From Dryocosmus kuriphilus (lineage: Eukaryota; Arthropoda; Insecta; Hymenoptera; Cynipidae): 64,000 nucleotides of DNA. The translations under genes and the position numbers were made by a program. Position 1 is the first letter of the stretch; each line of letters begins with the position of its first letter. This document shows, piece by piece, positions 43,787 to 52,788 of the stretch. Location: NCBI GenBank assembly GCA_038277395.1, contig CM076193.1:121364133-121428132 (forward strand). The letters are read 5' to 3'. Below the pieces are notes generated by a model. It was given only the letters and a program-made list of their open reading frames with translations. It was not told the DNA's origin and searched no databases.

Positions 43787-44734
43787 ATGAATGAAGTGAC
43801 GAGCCGGGCAGGTGGGGCTAGTGGGGGCGACGCAGAGAGGTTAGAGTTTGGTAAGTCAATTGATAAGGTCTTAGAGTCAAATGAGGCCATGGATAAGGCA
43901 TTAGATAAGACAAAAGATACAATGGAAAATATGTTCCGAGAGTTAGAGAAGGTAGTGAGAGAAATAGGAAAAGTGCTGGAAGAAAGAGAAAGAAAAAGTG
44001 TGGCAAAAGTTATAGAGGATGGAGGAGGGACAGAGAAAAAAACAGGAAGAGGGGAGAAAGGTAATAAGGCAGGTAGAAGAGAGGGTACGTAACTTAGAAT
44101 GCAGAGCTGAACGTCAAGAGAATCGTGAGGAAATAGGTAGAGGGAATGGGGAAGAGGGAGATGTGAACTTGAGAGAGGAGAATGAGAGAATGAAAAGTAG
44201 AGTACGTGGGTTAGAAAGGAAAATGGAGGGGTTTGAAAGGGAAAAGAAAAGGAGAAATGTCGTTATAAAAGTATTGCAAGTAGAAAGCGAAACGGGAAAG
44301 AAGGAGGTAGAGAAACTTTTGAGTGACATAGGAGCAAATGTCAGGGTACAGGAAATAAAGGGGTGGGCAGCAAGACAGAAGGAAAAGCGAGGATGTACGT
44401 AGACAAGCTGGGAAGTGAAGTGGAGAGGAGAGACATAATGAGGGAAAAGAAGGTGCTAAGGGGAAGAAAAAAAAGAATTGATGAAGATATGACATAGAGG
44501 GAGAGAAGGAAAAGATGGCTAATTGGAGAGAGGGCTTGGGAGGAGAGGAGAAAAGTTAATAGAGTTGCGTTTGGGAGAGACAGGTTGTGGGTGAATGAGA
44601 CGGTGTGGATATGGGATGAAGAGAGAGAGGAATTGAAAATAGGTGAGCGGTCTCAAGGTCGAAGGGGAGCAGAGGTGAGTAAGAACAGAGTAGAAGTTCC
44701 GCGGTTTGCGAACGAGATAAGAGGAAGAATGTAG
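43787..44734 (+). pseudogene. LINE ORF1 (coiled-coil RNA-binding type), broken
   Basis: ATG 43787. The N-terminal part is rich in K, E and R, with heptad-like leucines (KALDKTKDTMENMFRELEKV, then VEERVRNLECRAERQ and RVRGLERKMEGFER), a likely coiled coil. It is followed by KRRNVVIKVLQVESE, typical of LINE ORF1 proteins before the C-terminal domain, and further on VERRDIMREKKVLRGRKKRI. There are frameshifts near 44030 and 44395. A TAG follows EDMT near 44495 where related proteins have Trp (family knowledge). It ends near the TAG at 44732. ORF1 proteins bind the element RNA. Confidence 0.7.
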
Positions 44735-44764
44735 GAAGAAGGGAAAGAGAGTGCGAAAAGGGGA

Positions 44765-44902
44765 TTAAAGTAGTTTTTTGGAATGTGCTAGGGATGGATG
44801 AAGGAATTGGAAAGGTTGAAAGAAAGAGCAGGTCATACAGGGTAGAGAAGAGCCAAAATGATTTGTATAAAGGCAAAAGAAAAGTCAGTAGAGTCGCGGA
44901 TT
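44765..44902 (+). pseudogene. LINE ORF2 start remnant (endonuclease)
   Basis: IKVVFWNVLGMDEGIG fits the first strand of the AP-like endonuclease (WNV.G) that opens ORF2 in many non-LTR elements. The frame ends at TAA near 44902 with no further endonuclease or RT motif, so nearly all of ORF2 is deleted. Confidence 0.55.
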
Positions 44903-45119
44903 AATGTACCAGCAATAGAATGGAAAGAGCGAGAGGAAACGGAAGCCCAAGGTCTTAAGCGGCAGTGCGTAGATTTAGATTAGAGATTAAGAAGTTCTGT
45001 ACATATAGGATAAGGTAGGAATAAGTATTTGTAAAATCTACGCTGGATGTAAAGATGTGATGGTTATGTAAAGACTCTCGAACCCGTAAAAGGGAGAGAG
45101 TATAAATAAATAAACGACA

Positions 45120-45135
45120 AAATAGAATTGTTTGA
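45120..45135. repeat. LINE target-site duplication, right
   Basis: AAATAGAATTGTTTGA, perfect match to 42286-42301. Confidence 0.93.
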
Positions 45136-45141
45136 ATAAAA

Positions 45142-45263
45142 TTTTAACAAATTTCACATCGTGCAAAGGTTAGATTGAAAATAAAATGCTAGTTTTCGTT
45201 CTTCGAACGTAGGGGGAACGAAAATTTCTTCCGAACATTTCCACGATATGAAATTTGTTAAAA
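45142..45263. mobile_element. 122-bp hairpin MITE
   Basis: TTTTAACAAATTTCACATCGTG (arm 45142-45163) pairs with 45242-45263 with one mismatch. Middle GTTCGTTCTTCGAACG-like sequence forms a second small hairpin. Confidence 0.8.
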
Positions 45264-45459
45264 GCTTATTTTCAATTTTAGTTTAAAAAAAAAATGTATT
45301 GAAAGATTCACCTGGTTCATAGACGTAGATTTCGCGAAATACAAAATTTTCCATTATTTCGACTGTATACGTTCGGAACTTTAGAGATATGAAAATTTTA
45401 AGAGATTTTTTTTTTAAATGGAACTTTTTTTAGTTTTTATCTGAAATGGGACTTTCGGC

Positions 45460-45565
45460 GAAATAGCATGTTCTTCAACGCAGTTTCGAAATGGCGTGTT
45501 TTTCAATACAGTTTTTAAATGACATGGTTCTCAACGCATTTTTTAAATGGCATGTTATTCCCGTA
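45460..45565. repeat. 28-bp tandem repeat, 3.5 copies
   Basis: Units of the form ATGGCATGTTCTTCAACGCA + GTTTCGAA. An inverted copy is at 40950-41100. Together they place the LINE between inverted arms about 4.3 kb apart. Confidence 0.75.
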
Positions 45566-45605
45566 TACCGTCGATATTATGAAATTATCGTATTTGAATT
45601 TTAAT

Positions 45606-45693
45606 GCAGGCTCTGCATGAAATTTACTGTACGTGAGTAGAAAAAATTTCCAACGCATATGCATTAAAATTCAGTCAGACTTTTCTGACAGTG
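45606..45693. repeat. ~100-bp MITE-like dispersed repeat, copy 2
   Basis: Reverse complement of 10992-11094. GAATTTTAATGC and GCATTAAAATTC lie near the two ends as an inverted pair. Confidence 0.65.
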
Positions 45694-45769
45694 TAATTTG
45701 GAATTTATTTTTGTCATTTAGAACAGAGTTTTTATTGGATTAAATGGAGATGATGGCCAAGTGCGAGGT

Positions 45770-46030
45770 CAAGCGTATGCACTAGTGTTCTTTAAATAAT
45801 GCTTTTAACATCACGGAAATCTTTATGAATCAAAGGAACCATCTTGTTTTGTTATTTTGATATTAAACAATCATTTTAAGGAATACTTAAGTATCAGCCA
45901 GGACTTTAACAATAAATTTTTGTTTGCTTAAACGTGGCTGAGGGACTAATGGTCAAGTACTCTTCAATTAATGTTTTTCTACATCAGGGAAGATTTTACA
46001 TTTTCATTAGAGAAGGTACTAGATTTATGT
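45770..46030. repeat. dispersed ~155-bp repeat, block 3
   Basis: GGCCAAGTG, ATTAAACAATCATTTTAA and AATTAATG blocks match block 1 in order. Confidence 0.55.
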
Positions 46031-46288
46031 AAAATTTGACCCCCCAGTTTTCATCAAATCTCCACGTTTTCAGACTCCCTGAGTCAGAAAAAACGGTTTT
46101 TACGACGGTGCCTGTCTGTCTGTCGTTGTCGTTGTTATCGCTGTCGTTGTTGTCGCCTGTGGACGCGATAACTTTCGCAGGACTTATCGGATTGGATTGC
46201 GCTTTGGCATACTTCTTGAAGGCGTAAAAAGAAAGGACAAATGCGTTAATCAGCGGTTTTTGACCAACGGTTCAGGTTTTATCTATCA

Positions 46289-46895
46289 AAAACGTTGTTT
46301 TCAAAATCAAAAAATCGATTTTCCGGCTAAACCCTGCAAGATACACAAAATACACATATAAAAAATAAATGTTCGTCTCAAAAAAATCTACAAATTTTTT
46401 CGTAACCATTTTTTGATAAAATGCACGGTTTTTGTTTTAATCGAGAAAACGTTGTTAGAAATAAACAACTCTGGTTTCCCGCCAATATATTCAAGATACA
46501 AAAAAATTATAAGACACAAAGTTGTTCAACTCAAAAAGTTCTACAAATTTTGTTTCAAACGTTTTTTGGTAAAATGCACTGTTTTTGTGTTAATCAAGAA
46601 AACGTTGTTAAAAATAAAAAATTTCAAATTTCCTGCCAAACTATGCAAGATACGAAAAAATGATAATAAACAAGGCTGTTCATCTTAGAAAGGTCTACGA
46701 AATTTCTCTCCATAAGCTTTTTGTAAAGTCGCATAGTTTTTGAGTTATTCGTGAAATATGTTATTAAATATAAAGATATCCACTTTGCAGGAACATTATG
46801 CAAAATATGAGAAAATATGAAGGTGCAGAATTTGCCATCTTGGAAAAACCTGCAAATTTTATTTATAATACTGATTGTTTTACTTTCAGGAATAG
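46289..46895. repeat. 154-156-bp satellite, about 4 monomers
   Basis: Monomers start at AAAACGTTGTT (46289, 46445, 46599) and a diverged copy at about 46753. Shared blocks: CAAGATAC, CAAATTTTNTTTCNNANC, TTTTTGGTAAAATGCAC and GTTTTTGTNTTAAT. ORFs at 46413-46688 and 46421-46663 are read-through of the repeat. Confidence 0.85.
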
Positions 46896-46977
46896 AAAAC
46901 CTGCATTGCGAAAATTTGAAAAATCACAAAAAAAACTTTACTAATCTACAATGGATTTAAAAAGAAAATTAATTGTC

Positions 46978-47395
46978 GAGCGCGTAGCGTGAGTGTCGTG
47001 TTGAGAATGTATTCCTTAAGGGCGTTAGAGCCTTAAGTAAAATAATTTCTTTTGTAATTTTTAATAAAATTCAAATTTAAGAATACCATTAAAAGCAAGT
47101 GTTTTGAAAACTTGCGAAAAGTGTTCTGAAAAGTGCGATGGCCAAAAAGACTCGATCGCAAAGCGCGAGGTTTAAATATCTCAGAGCGTGATGCGCGACA
47201 TCCACTAGTTTTCTTTATAATTTTTAATAACATTCAAATTTAATAATTTTATTAAAAGCAGGTGTTTTGAAAGCTTCAGATCCATGAGTAACGAAAACCG
47301 TGCACGAAGCGCGACGACTATCAGTTCGCGCGCCCCGAGTCGCGCTCATACTTAGCGCCAAGCGCGCGATGAGAATGTGCCCGCGAAGCGGGCAG
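46978..47395. repeat. CpG-rich ~160-bp repeat pair
   Basis: TAATTTTTAATAAAATTCAAATTTAA…TTAAAAGCAAGTGTTTTGAAA recurs ~161 bp apart (47054 and 47215), each followed by a GCGCGAGG/GCGCGACG-type CpG-rich part. CpG density is unusual for the window. Confidence 0.55.
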
Positions 47396-47480
47396 ATTTT
47401 TTAAATTACAAAATGATATTGTTTTGTTTGTATTTAGATTAAGCAATAATTTTCATAAATATTTGAGAGGGAGCAATGAG
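47395..47480. repeat. dispersed ~155-bp repeat, block 4 (partial)
   Basis: TTTTTTAAATTACAAA…TTAGATTAAGCAATAATTTTC…TTGAGAGGGAGCA matches 38280-38349. Confidence 0.6.
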
Positions 47481-48530
47481 CAGTTTTTCTCAAGTTGGTC
47501 ACGCCCCTGTCTACAGAGTTACGTCAAAGTAAATGTAGATATCGTGGCAGAGAAACTGTCTGGCGTTGCTCGAGGGTGGCGCTCAGATAAAAATGTCACA
47601 CTTTATCTCTGGGGAGTAAGTGAACCCAGTTGAGTAGTAGTACTGGGCGAAATGTAGATAGGACCTTACCAGTCTACTGTACACGTAGAGTTTTGTCGTG
47701 AAGCTCTTCGTGTAACGACGCTTGGGAAACTGCAGCCCATCACCATCATCTTTGAGTCCTGAGTTAGCTTTTTATTCTCCATTTGACGCTGGACGCGATA
47801 TGCTCTTTCCGGCGCAATAGCCTTTAGTAAACAGATTGACTAATGCCACCAAAGTCCAAAGGGAATTCTTAACATCGTTCCATAACTAGAGGTGCTAATA
47901 TGCATCTTTCACGAACGTTTCGTTTCACGCAAAAACTTCAACGAGAAAACATTTGACAAGCATGTGAGATAAGTTTTCCTCAAAGTACTTATAATTTAGA
48001 TGTTTTCTTCTCAATTTCTTTTAATCTTCTAGCTCTAAATTCTTCATGCCTCTCAAGTCATATGTTAAACTGTAAGGATTGCTATGTTCACTAGATCAAT
48101 GTTTAATATAAAAAAGGTCTAAAGTAATTCGATTATAAAGGAGGACTACCGAATGAAAAGTAAAACTATTTTTTCTACATTCGATTATGTTGAAGAAATA
48201 ACAGGAAAATTCTAAATCAGAAAGAAATGAGAAAAGTTCTGAGATTATAAAGAAATGTCCAAAAGGACGCGTTTAATAGGCAAGAGAAATAAGTTCATAA
48301 AAGTGCATTCAAACAGAAAATTCGAGAGAAAAGGTAGGTCATGCTAAAGAACTGAATCTTCAAAGGAATATGGGGGGATTCAAGAATTATATAAAAAAAA
48401 TTGCAAAAAGAAAGTTACTTAAGACTCTCTTTTAAATTTTTGTTCGTTGAGGTGAAAAATGTCTACACTGATAGTGACTGAAGTTCGAAACAAGTGAAAC
48501 TCATATTAGGTTTTGAATACTCAAAACTGA
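47481..48530. other. no feature recognised; first 350 bp less AT-rich
   Basis: 47481-47840 has a balanced composition and could be host single-copy sequence, but ORFs are short (47424-47633) and unsupported. The remainder is AT-rich. Confidence 0.45.
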
Positions 48531-48628
48531 ACCATAGTAGATATACAGGGCCGGTTCTGGATGCAAATACCTACCTTACCGGCTTTCTAGAACTTCGAGA
48601 GCTGTAGTGGTAAATGTCCGTGCTAAGC

Positions 48629-48641
48629 TTCTAGAATGTTC
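48629..48641. promoter_or_regulatory. heat-shock element (TTCnnGAAnnTTC)
   Basis: TTCTAGAATGTTC, a perfect trimer of alternating nGAAn modules, the binding site of heat-shock factor. In the left arm. Confidence 0.7.
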
Positions 48642-48645
48642 GATG

Positions 48646-48653
48646 TGACGTCA
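48646..48653. promoter_or_regulatory. CRE/ATF octamer
   Basis: TGACGTCA, perfect palindromic CRE, 4 bp after the heat-shock element. Confidence 0.5.
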
Positions 48654-48717
48654 CTAAGCACGAAATTGTCGAAAACAACTTCTCCTTCCCCCTCCGACCC
48701 CTCTAATGCCCATAAGT

Positions 48718-48730
48718 TTCTAGAATGTTC
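48718..48730. promoter_or_regulatory. heat-shock element (TTCnnGAAnnTTC)
   Basis: TTCTAGAATGTTC, same trimer as at 48629, at the inner edge of the left arm. Confidence 0.7.
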
Positions 48731-48897
48731 TCGATGATATAATTTACTACGCAACTGCGAGACACGAAATTGATGAAAAACAACCTCCCCTTCCTCCTCA
48801 ACCCCCTCTAACCCCTATCAGCTTCTAGAAATTCTCTCGATGATCTCATTAAACTGCGTATCAAAACGTTTAATCGCAGACCCATCTGACACCTGTA

Positions 48898-48910
48898 GAA
48901 CCTTCTAGAA
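48898..48910. promoter_or_regulatory. heat-shock element (GAAnnTTCnnGAA)
   Basis: GAACCTTCTAGAA at the inner edge of the right arm. It is the partner of 48718-48730 with two substitutions that keep the trimer perfect. Confidence 0.7.
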
Positions 48911-48974
48911 ACTTATGGGCGTTAGAGGGGTCGGAGGGGGAAGGAGAAGTTGTTTTCGACAATTTCGTGCTTAG

Positions 48975-48982
48975 TGACGTCA
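48975..48982. promoter_or_regulatory. CRE/ATF octamer
   Basis: TGACGTCA, mirror of 48646-48653. Confidence 0.5.
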
Positions 48983-48986
48983 CATC

Positions 48987-48999
48987 GAACATTCTAGAA
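48987..48999. promoter_or_regulatory. heat-shock element (GAAnnTTCnnGAA)
   Basis: GAACATTCTAGAA, mirror of 48629-48641. Confidence 0.7.
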
Positions 49000-49097
49000 G
49001 CTTAGCACGGACATTTACCACTACAGCTCTCGAAGTTCTAGAAAGCCGGTAAGGTAGGTATTTGCATCCAGAACTGGCCCTGTATATCTACTAACCA

Positions 49098-49959
49098 TCA
49101 TTATGAATATTTCATTAACTCTCTCGTAAATTTAACCTACTGGTTCCTATTTCCTAATTCGACAATCACAATTTACAATTCATGTAAAGCCAAGTTCCAA
49201 ACGGCAGAGTGTTTAATGTTCATATTTTGTAAATAGCATAATGTTTGGAAATTATTCGAAGAAGGGAATGAATAGAGAAGTTAGTTTGGTTCTACAGCAT
49301 CCGAAATTTTGTTCCTCGATTCTGTTTCCGCAGAGAGAAAAGTAAAATGTTATTTAATTTCACTGTTATCGCCTAACGAACTATATTTAAATGCTGCCAA
49401 CAGTCTGATATTGGAACGGACAGCCCTCCATTTAACCCAGTTCTGATATTCTGTATTCATCTATATTTTTCTTTTCGTTTTATTTTATTTTCCACCTTCT
49501 CGCTTTCCTCGTTCGTTGTCCGGGAAAGGTGCCACAGGATGATCTAAGAATTCAACCCTCTCAAAATTCATGAAAACGAGAGCTGGGTGTTTCTACTTTA
49601 TTTATCACATCTATGAATGGTTTTCAATATTTTATCCTCAATACCAATAGCCAGAGCTTTCGACTTGAATTTTTTATTATGTATTTAGAATCGGATATAA
49701 ATTACAAAACCTCACATTTGATGGTTTCCAATTTAAAATTTAATTTTATATATAGGATTTAATTTTTTATATTTAATATATTCCCTGTGGTTTATTTGAT
49801 TAGAAATGAAAATTGCAACTCCTTAGCAACGGATTCCAATCCGACTAGAGGCATTAAATAAAACGTTGTCGAATATAGATAATTTCTGAATCTAAATTTG
49901 AAAAGTTAGAATTTCTTAAGGCTTTCGAGGTTTGATGGTTTTCCAATTTTGATAGTTCA
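49098..49959. other. AT-rich, no feature recognised
   Basis: No ORF with signature, TIR or tandem repeat seen. Confidence 0.5.
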
Positions 49960-50280
49960 AACTCACATGATTTAAAATTTGAAAATTTTCAAACATTTAA
50001 AAAGTTTCCAAAGTTTCAAAAATTTCCAAAAATTCACAAAATTTCTAAAACTTCAAAAAAAAAATTAAAATAGTGATACAATGTATGTACAATATTACGA
50101 TGTTATTTTGTGTACAATAATGCTTACGAGGCGAAAATGGTGGGAGCAGTACAAAAAATTTCACTTCTTTTTACTACTCCCACCACTGCACTGTACCACA
50201 AAGAGTACTTTAGCGACTAAATATACAGGCACGTAAAACATGTAAATTATGCATGCGTTACATAAAAATAATTTTGCTAC
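49960..50280. repeat. dispersed composite repeat, copy 2
   Basis: A/T tract of AAAATTTCCAAAAATT type, then GGTGGGAGCAGTACAAAAA paired imperfectly with TACTCCCACCACTGCACTGTAC, then CAGGCACGTAAAAC and AATTATGCATGCG. Same order as copy 1 at 26430-26920 but a weaker hairpin. Confidence 0.65.
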
Positions 50281-50482
50281 AATCTACAAGTTTTTGTTGA
50301 AACTCGGACGCCTACCAAATTTTACAACTCCCTACAAATTTTTACCAAAAATTGCCATTTTTAATGAAAAAGCTTTTAATTTGATCAGTTTCAACTTTCA
50401 GTATTGAAACTATTAGAAATATTTAAGTTATAAATTTATAGAACTTAAAACGCCTAAATCGACATTGACTATAGGGGAGAGT

Positions 50483-50514
50483 GGGGTAATGCCGAACGCG
50501 GGGTAATGCCGAAC
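50483..50514 (+). repeat. subterminal GGGGTAATGCCGAAC pair, left end
   Basis: Two direct copies (50483-50497, 50500-50514) at 17-bp spacing overlapping the TIR. Likely transposase-binding sites by position; this is inference. Confidence 0.7.
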
Positions 50515-50839
50515 TGAGCCGTTTCGATATATTCGAGAAAGAAAACCGTTCTTGCCCCCCCAACAGTCGATAGTCTAGCGCGCACCTAGCATCGGACAGA
50601 CAGTGGTGGAGTGAAACCGATCACACCGTTCATGATAAGTACAATCAGATATTTTCGACGTTTTGCATGTAATTTTTTTCTGGATTCAAATGAATATAAA
50701 TGTGGGCGTGTAAATAATTTAATTACGATTGCTCAGAGTACAAATGAATACAGATTTAAGAATAGCTTTAGACCCATGAACTTCTTCTTCTACTTCTTTC
50801 TAACCTCAAAAAAAATTTGTTTCTCGTTTTTGGAGAAGT

Positions 50840-50893
50840 GGGGTAATGGCGAACGATTCAGATGGGTTAATCCCGAACGTTCGCGATTACCCC
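50840..50893. repeat. internal motif cluster, left side
   Basis: Variants at 50840-50854 (GGGGTAATGGCGAAC) and 50863-50877 (GGGTTAATCCCGAAC), then an inverted one at 50879-50893. Confidence 0.7.
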
Positions 50894-50955
50894 AAAACGT
50901 TTGTTAATAATCGTTTTATGTTCATAATGTTTTATTTCAATTCACTTCATAATAG

Positions 50956-52564
50956 CTGAAGTTTACTCTGTGCCTAAAACAACCATTTTTGACCACCTAA
51001 AAGACGAAAGTGTCCAACAATTGCCAAAATGTGAAAGAAAGTCTATTTTTACTGTCGCACAAGAAAAAGAAATGGAAGGACATATTTTGAAATGTAGCAA
51101 GATTTTTTACGGATTGACTATAGGAATGGTGTGGAAGATTGCTTTCAGGTTTGCGGAGCTGAACAAGTTGAAGCACAATTTTGATAAGACATCTGAGATG
51201 GCAAGAAAGACTGGTACTATGGATTCATGAAAAGGCATTCTAATATTTCTTTAAAAAAAGCTGAGGCGACGTCTTTAAACAGAATTACTGCCTTTAACAG
51301 AACAGAGGTGAAAATGTTTTTTGACAATTTGGAAAATATACAAGGAAATCACAATTTTGATCCTACGTGTGTGTACAATGTCGATGAGACAGGTATTTCG
51401 AACGTTCAACACAACCCTCGAATCTTAGCTCCTAAGGGTCAAAAGCAAGTGGGGAAGGCAACGAGCGGCGAAAGAGGCACCACAACAACAGTCGTTTGCG
51501 CATTTAGTGCATCTGGAAATTACATTCCTCCATTTTTTATTTTTAAAAGAAAGCGTATGAATCCGCAATTGCTACGTGGAGGCAATGAAAACATGATGGC
51601 AACAGTGTCTGATTCAGGATGGATCAACGAAAATTTATTTGTAGACTGGTTGCATCATTTTATTGCGTATGCTAAACCCACCAAAGAAAAACCTATATTA
51701 CTCATCTTAGATAACCATGAAAGCCATATCAGCTTTGACGGTTTTTTGTTATGCCGCCAACATGGAATCGTTTTGCTATCCCTTCCACCACACACCTCGC
51801 ATTGCCTGCAACCATTAGATCTGACGTATTTTGGTCCTCTGAAATCGGCTTACAATAAAGAATGCGATTTATTTATGGTTGCGCATGTAGGTCGAAGAAT
51901 CACTCAGTATGAAGTTGTTGAACTCTTCACAAAGGCATTCAATCGATGTAGTAGCATAGAAAAAGCAGCGAGTGGCTTCAATTCTGCAGGTATTTTTTCA
52001 CTGAATCCTAGGAAATTTGACGAAGAACTTTATTCAAACTTTCTACCTCAGGATTTTGAAACTGAAACCTGCCCTCAGACTGAAGTCAACGCTCAACCAC
52101 CACTGAACGAATCTGAACCTACAATTGACGAATCAACGTCACTCACAAGCATAGTCACTTTGCCAACTTTGTCTAAGAAGACTTCAAAGCAAAATTTTAG
52201 GAAAAGGCATTCAACTATTATAACCAGTAGCCCCATGAAAGAAATTTTTGGAACGAAAAAAAGGAAGAAAGATAACAAGGAGCAAGCAGCAGTAGCGAAA
52301 AAAGGAACAAGCGGAGTGAAAAGACTCATCAATTTTGAAAAAACAGTCGAAATACTTAAGAAAAACAGACGACGAAACAAAAGTATTTCCAAAAATCAAC
52401 CTGAATATGTTTGTACTTATTATTCAGAAAAATATGAAAGTCCACCTATCGAAGAGTGGATCATGTGCTACCTTTGTAATCTGTGGGCACATGAGAAATG
52501 TACGAGTGGAGAAAGCACATCAAGAGGTTTTCAGTGCGACTTCTGTTGTAATAAGCAAAATTAA
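50956..52564 (+). pseudogene. pogo-like transposase with degenerate PHD finger, one frameshift
   Basis: Cut-and-paste transposase. It opens at AEVYSVPKTTIFDHLKDE, the end of a Psq-type helix-turn-helix; the upstream N-terminus is not in frame and may be behind an intron whose acceptor could be the AG at 50954-50955. A single-base loss near 51209 breaks the KDWYYGFMKRH motif of the CENP-B-type DNA-binding domain. From 51227 the frame is open for 445 codons with catalytic VYNVDETGIS, LILDNHESH and QPLDLTYFGPLK (35 residues between the last two Asp). The tail has basic NLS-like runs (KKRKKD, KKNRRRN) and a C-terminal PHD-like zinc finger, CYLCNLWAHEKC…FQCDFC, whose first pair is CTYY, so the second Cys is lost. 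Apart from the frameshift it looks well preserved. Confidence 0.92.
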
Positions 52565-52570
52565 CACTTC

Positions 52571-52630
52571 GTTCGTGATTATCCCACCGAGTATTCGTAA
52601 TTACCCCATGGTCGTGGGGTAATTCCGAAT
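52571..52630. repeat. internal motif cluster, right side
   Basis: GTTCGTGATTATCCC (52571-52585) and ATTCGTAATTACCCC (52593-52607) are inverted copies; GGGGTAATTCCGAAT (52616-52630) is direct. It begins right after the transposase stop. Confidence 0.7.
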
Positions 52631-52788
52631 ACTAGTGTTTTTTTATTTTCACTATGTACTACATCACAGTGTGATTCTGGCAATAAAGGCCCTATTATTT
52701 TATAGAATAATTATATGTTATCAATAAACAAACAAAAACATTTTTATTCTTCAGTAAATTTTTATTTTATTTCAGTTTTTGCTTAGGT

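Larger units (their letters stand above)
42302..45119 (+). mobile_element. non-LTR retrotransposon derivative with duplicated 5' region
   Basis: Flanked by a perfect 16-bp target duplication (42286-42301 and 45120-45135). Purine-rich plus strand. A ~930-940-bp 5' unit including the beginning of ORF1 is present twice (from about 42327 and from about 43267). ORF1 then continues. A short start of ORF2 follows, and the sequence passes to a 3' end with a hairpin (ACTCTC…GAGAGAGT, about 45074-45101) and an ATAAATAAATAAA tail. Most of ORF2 is missing, so this copy could only move with help. Confidence 0.88.
48535..49093. mobile_element. 559-bp palindromic MITE carrying heat-shock elements
   Basis: Arms of about 190 bp (48535-48726 and 48903-49093) are nearly identical inverted copies; I see only a few differences, including C-C-G-G against C-C-A-G near the outer end. 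Termini TAGTAGATATACAGGGCCGG at the left and its near-complement at the right; ACCA flanks both ends (48531-48534, 49094-49097). No ORF. The arms and loop carry repeated TTCTAGAA cores, four of them in perfect three-module heat-shock elements, plus TGACGTCA in each arm. The near-identity of the arms suggests a young insertion or recent arm homogenisation. Confidence 0.92.

Noticed and set aside
46413..46688. Two overlapping ORFs with internally repeated KCTVFVLI-type segments
   Set aside because: The repetition follows the 154-bp satellite, not a protein repeat; they disagree in frame and have no start context.
52093..52399. Minus-strand ORFs of 62 and 99 codons
   Set aside because: Antisense to the well-supported pogo-like transposase.
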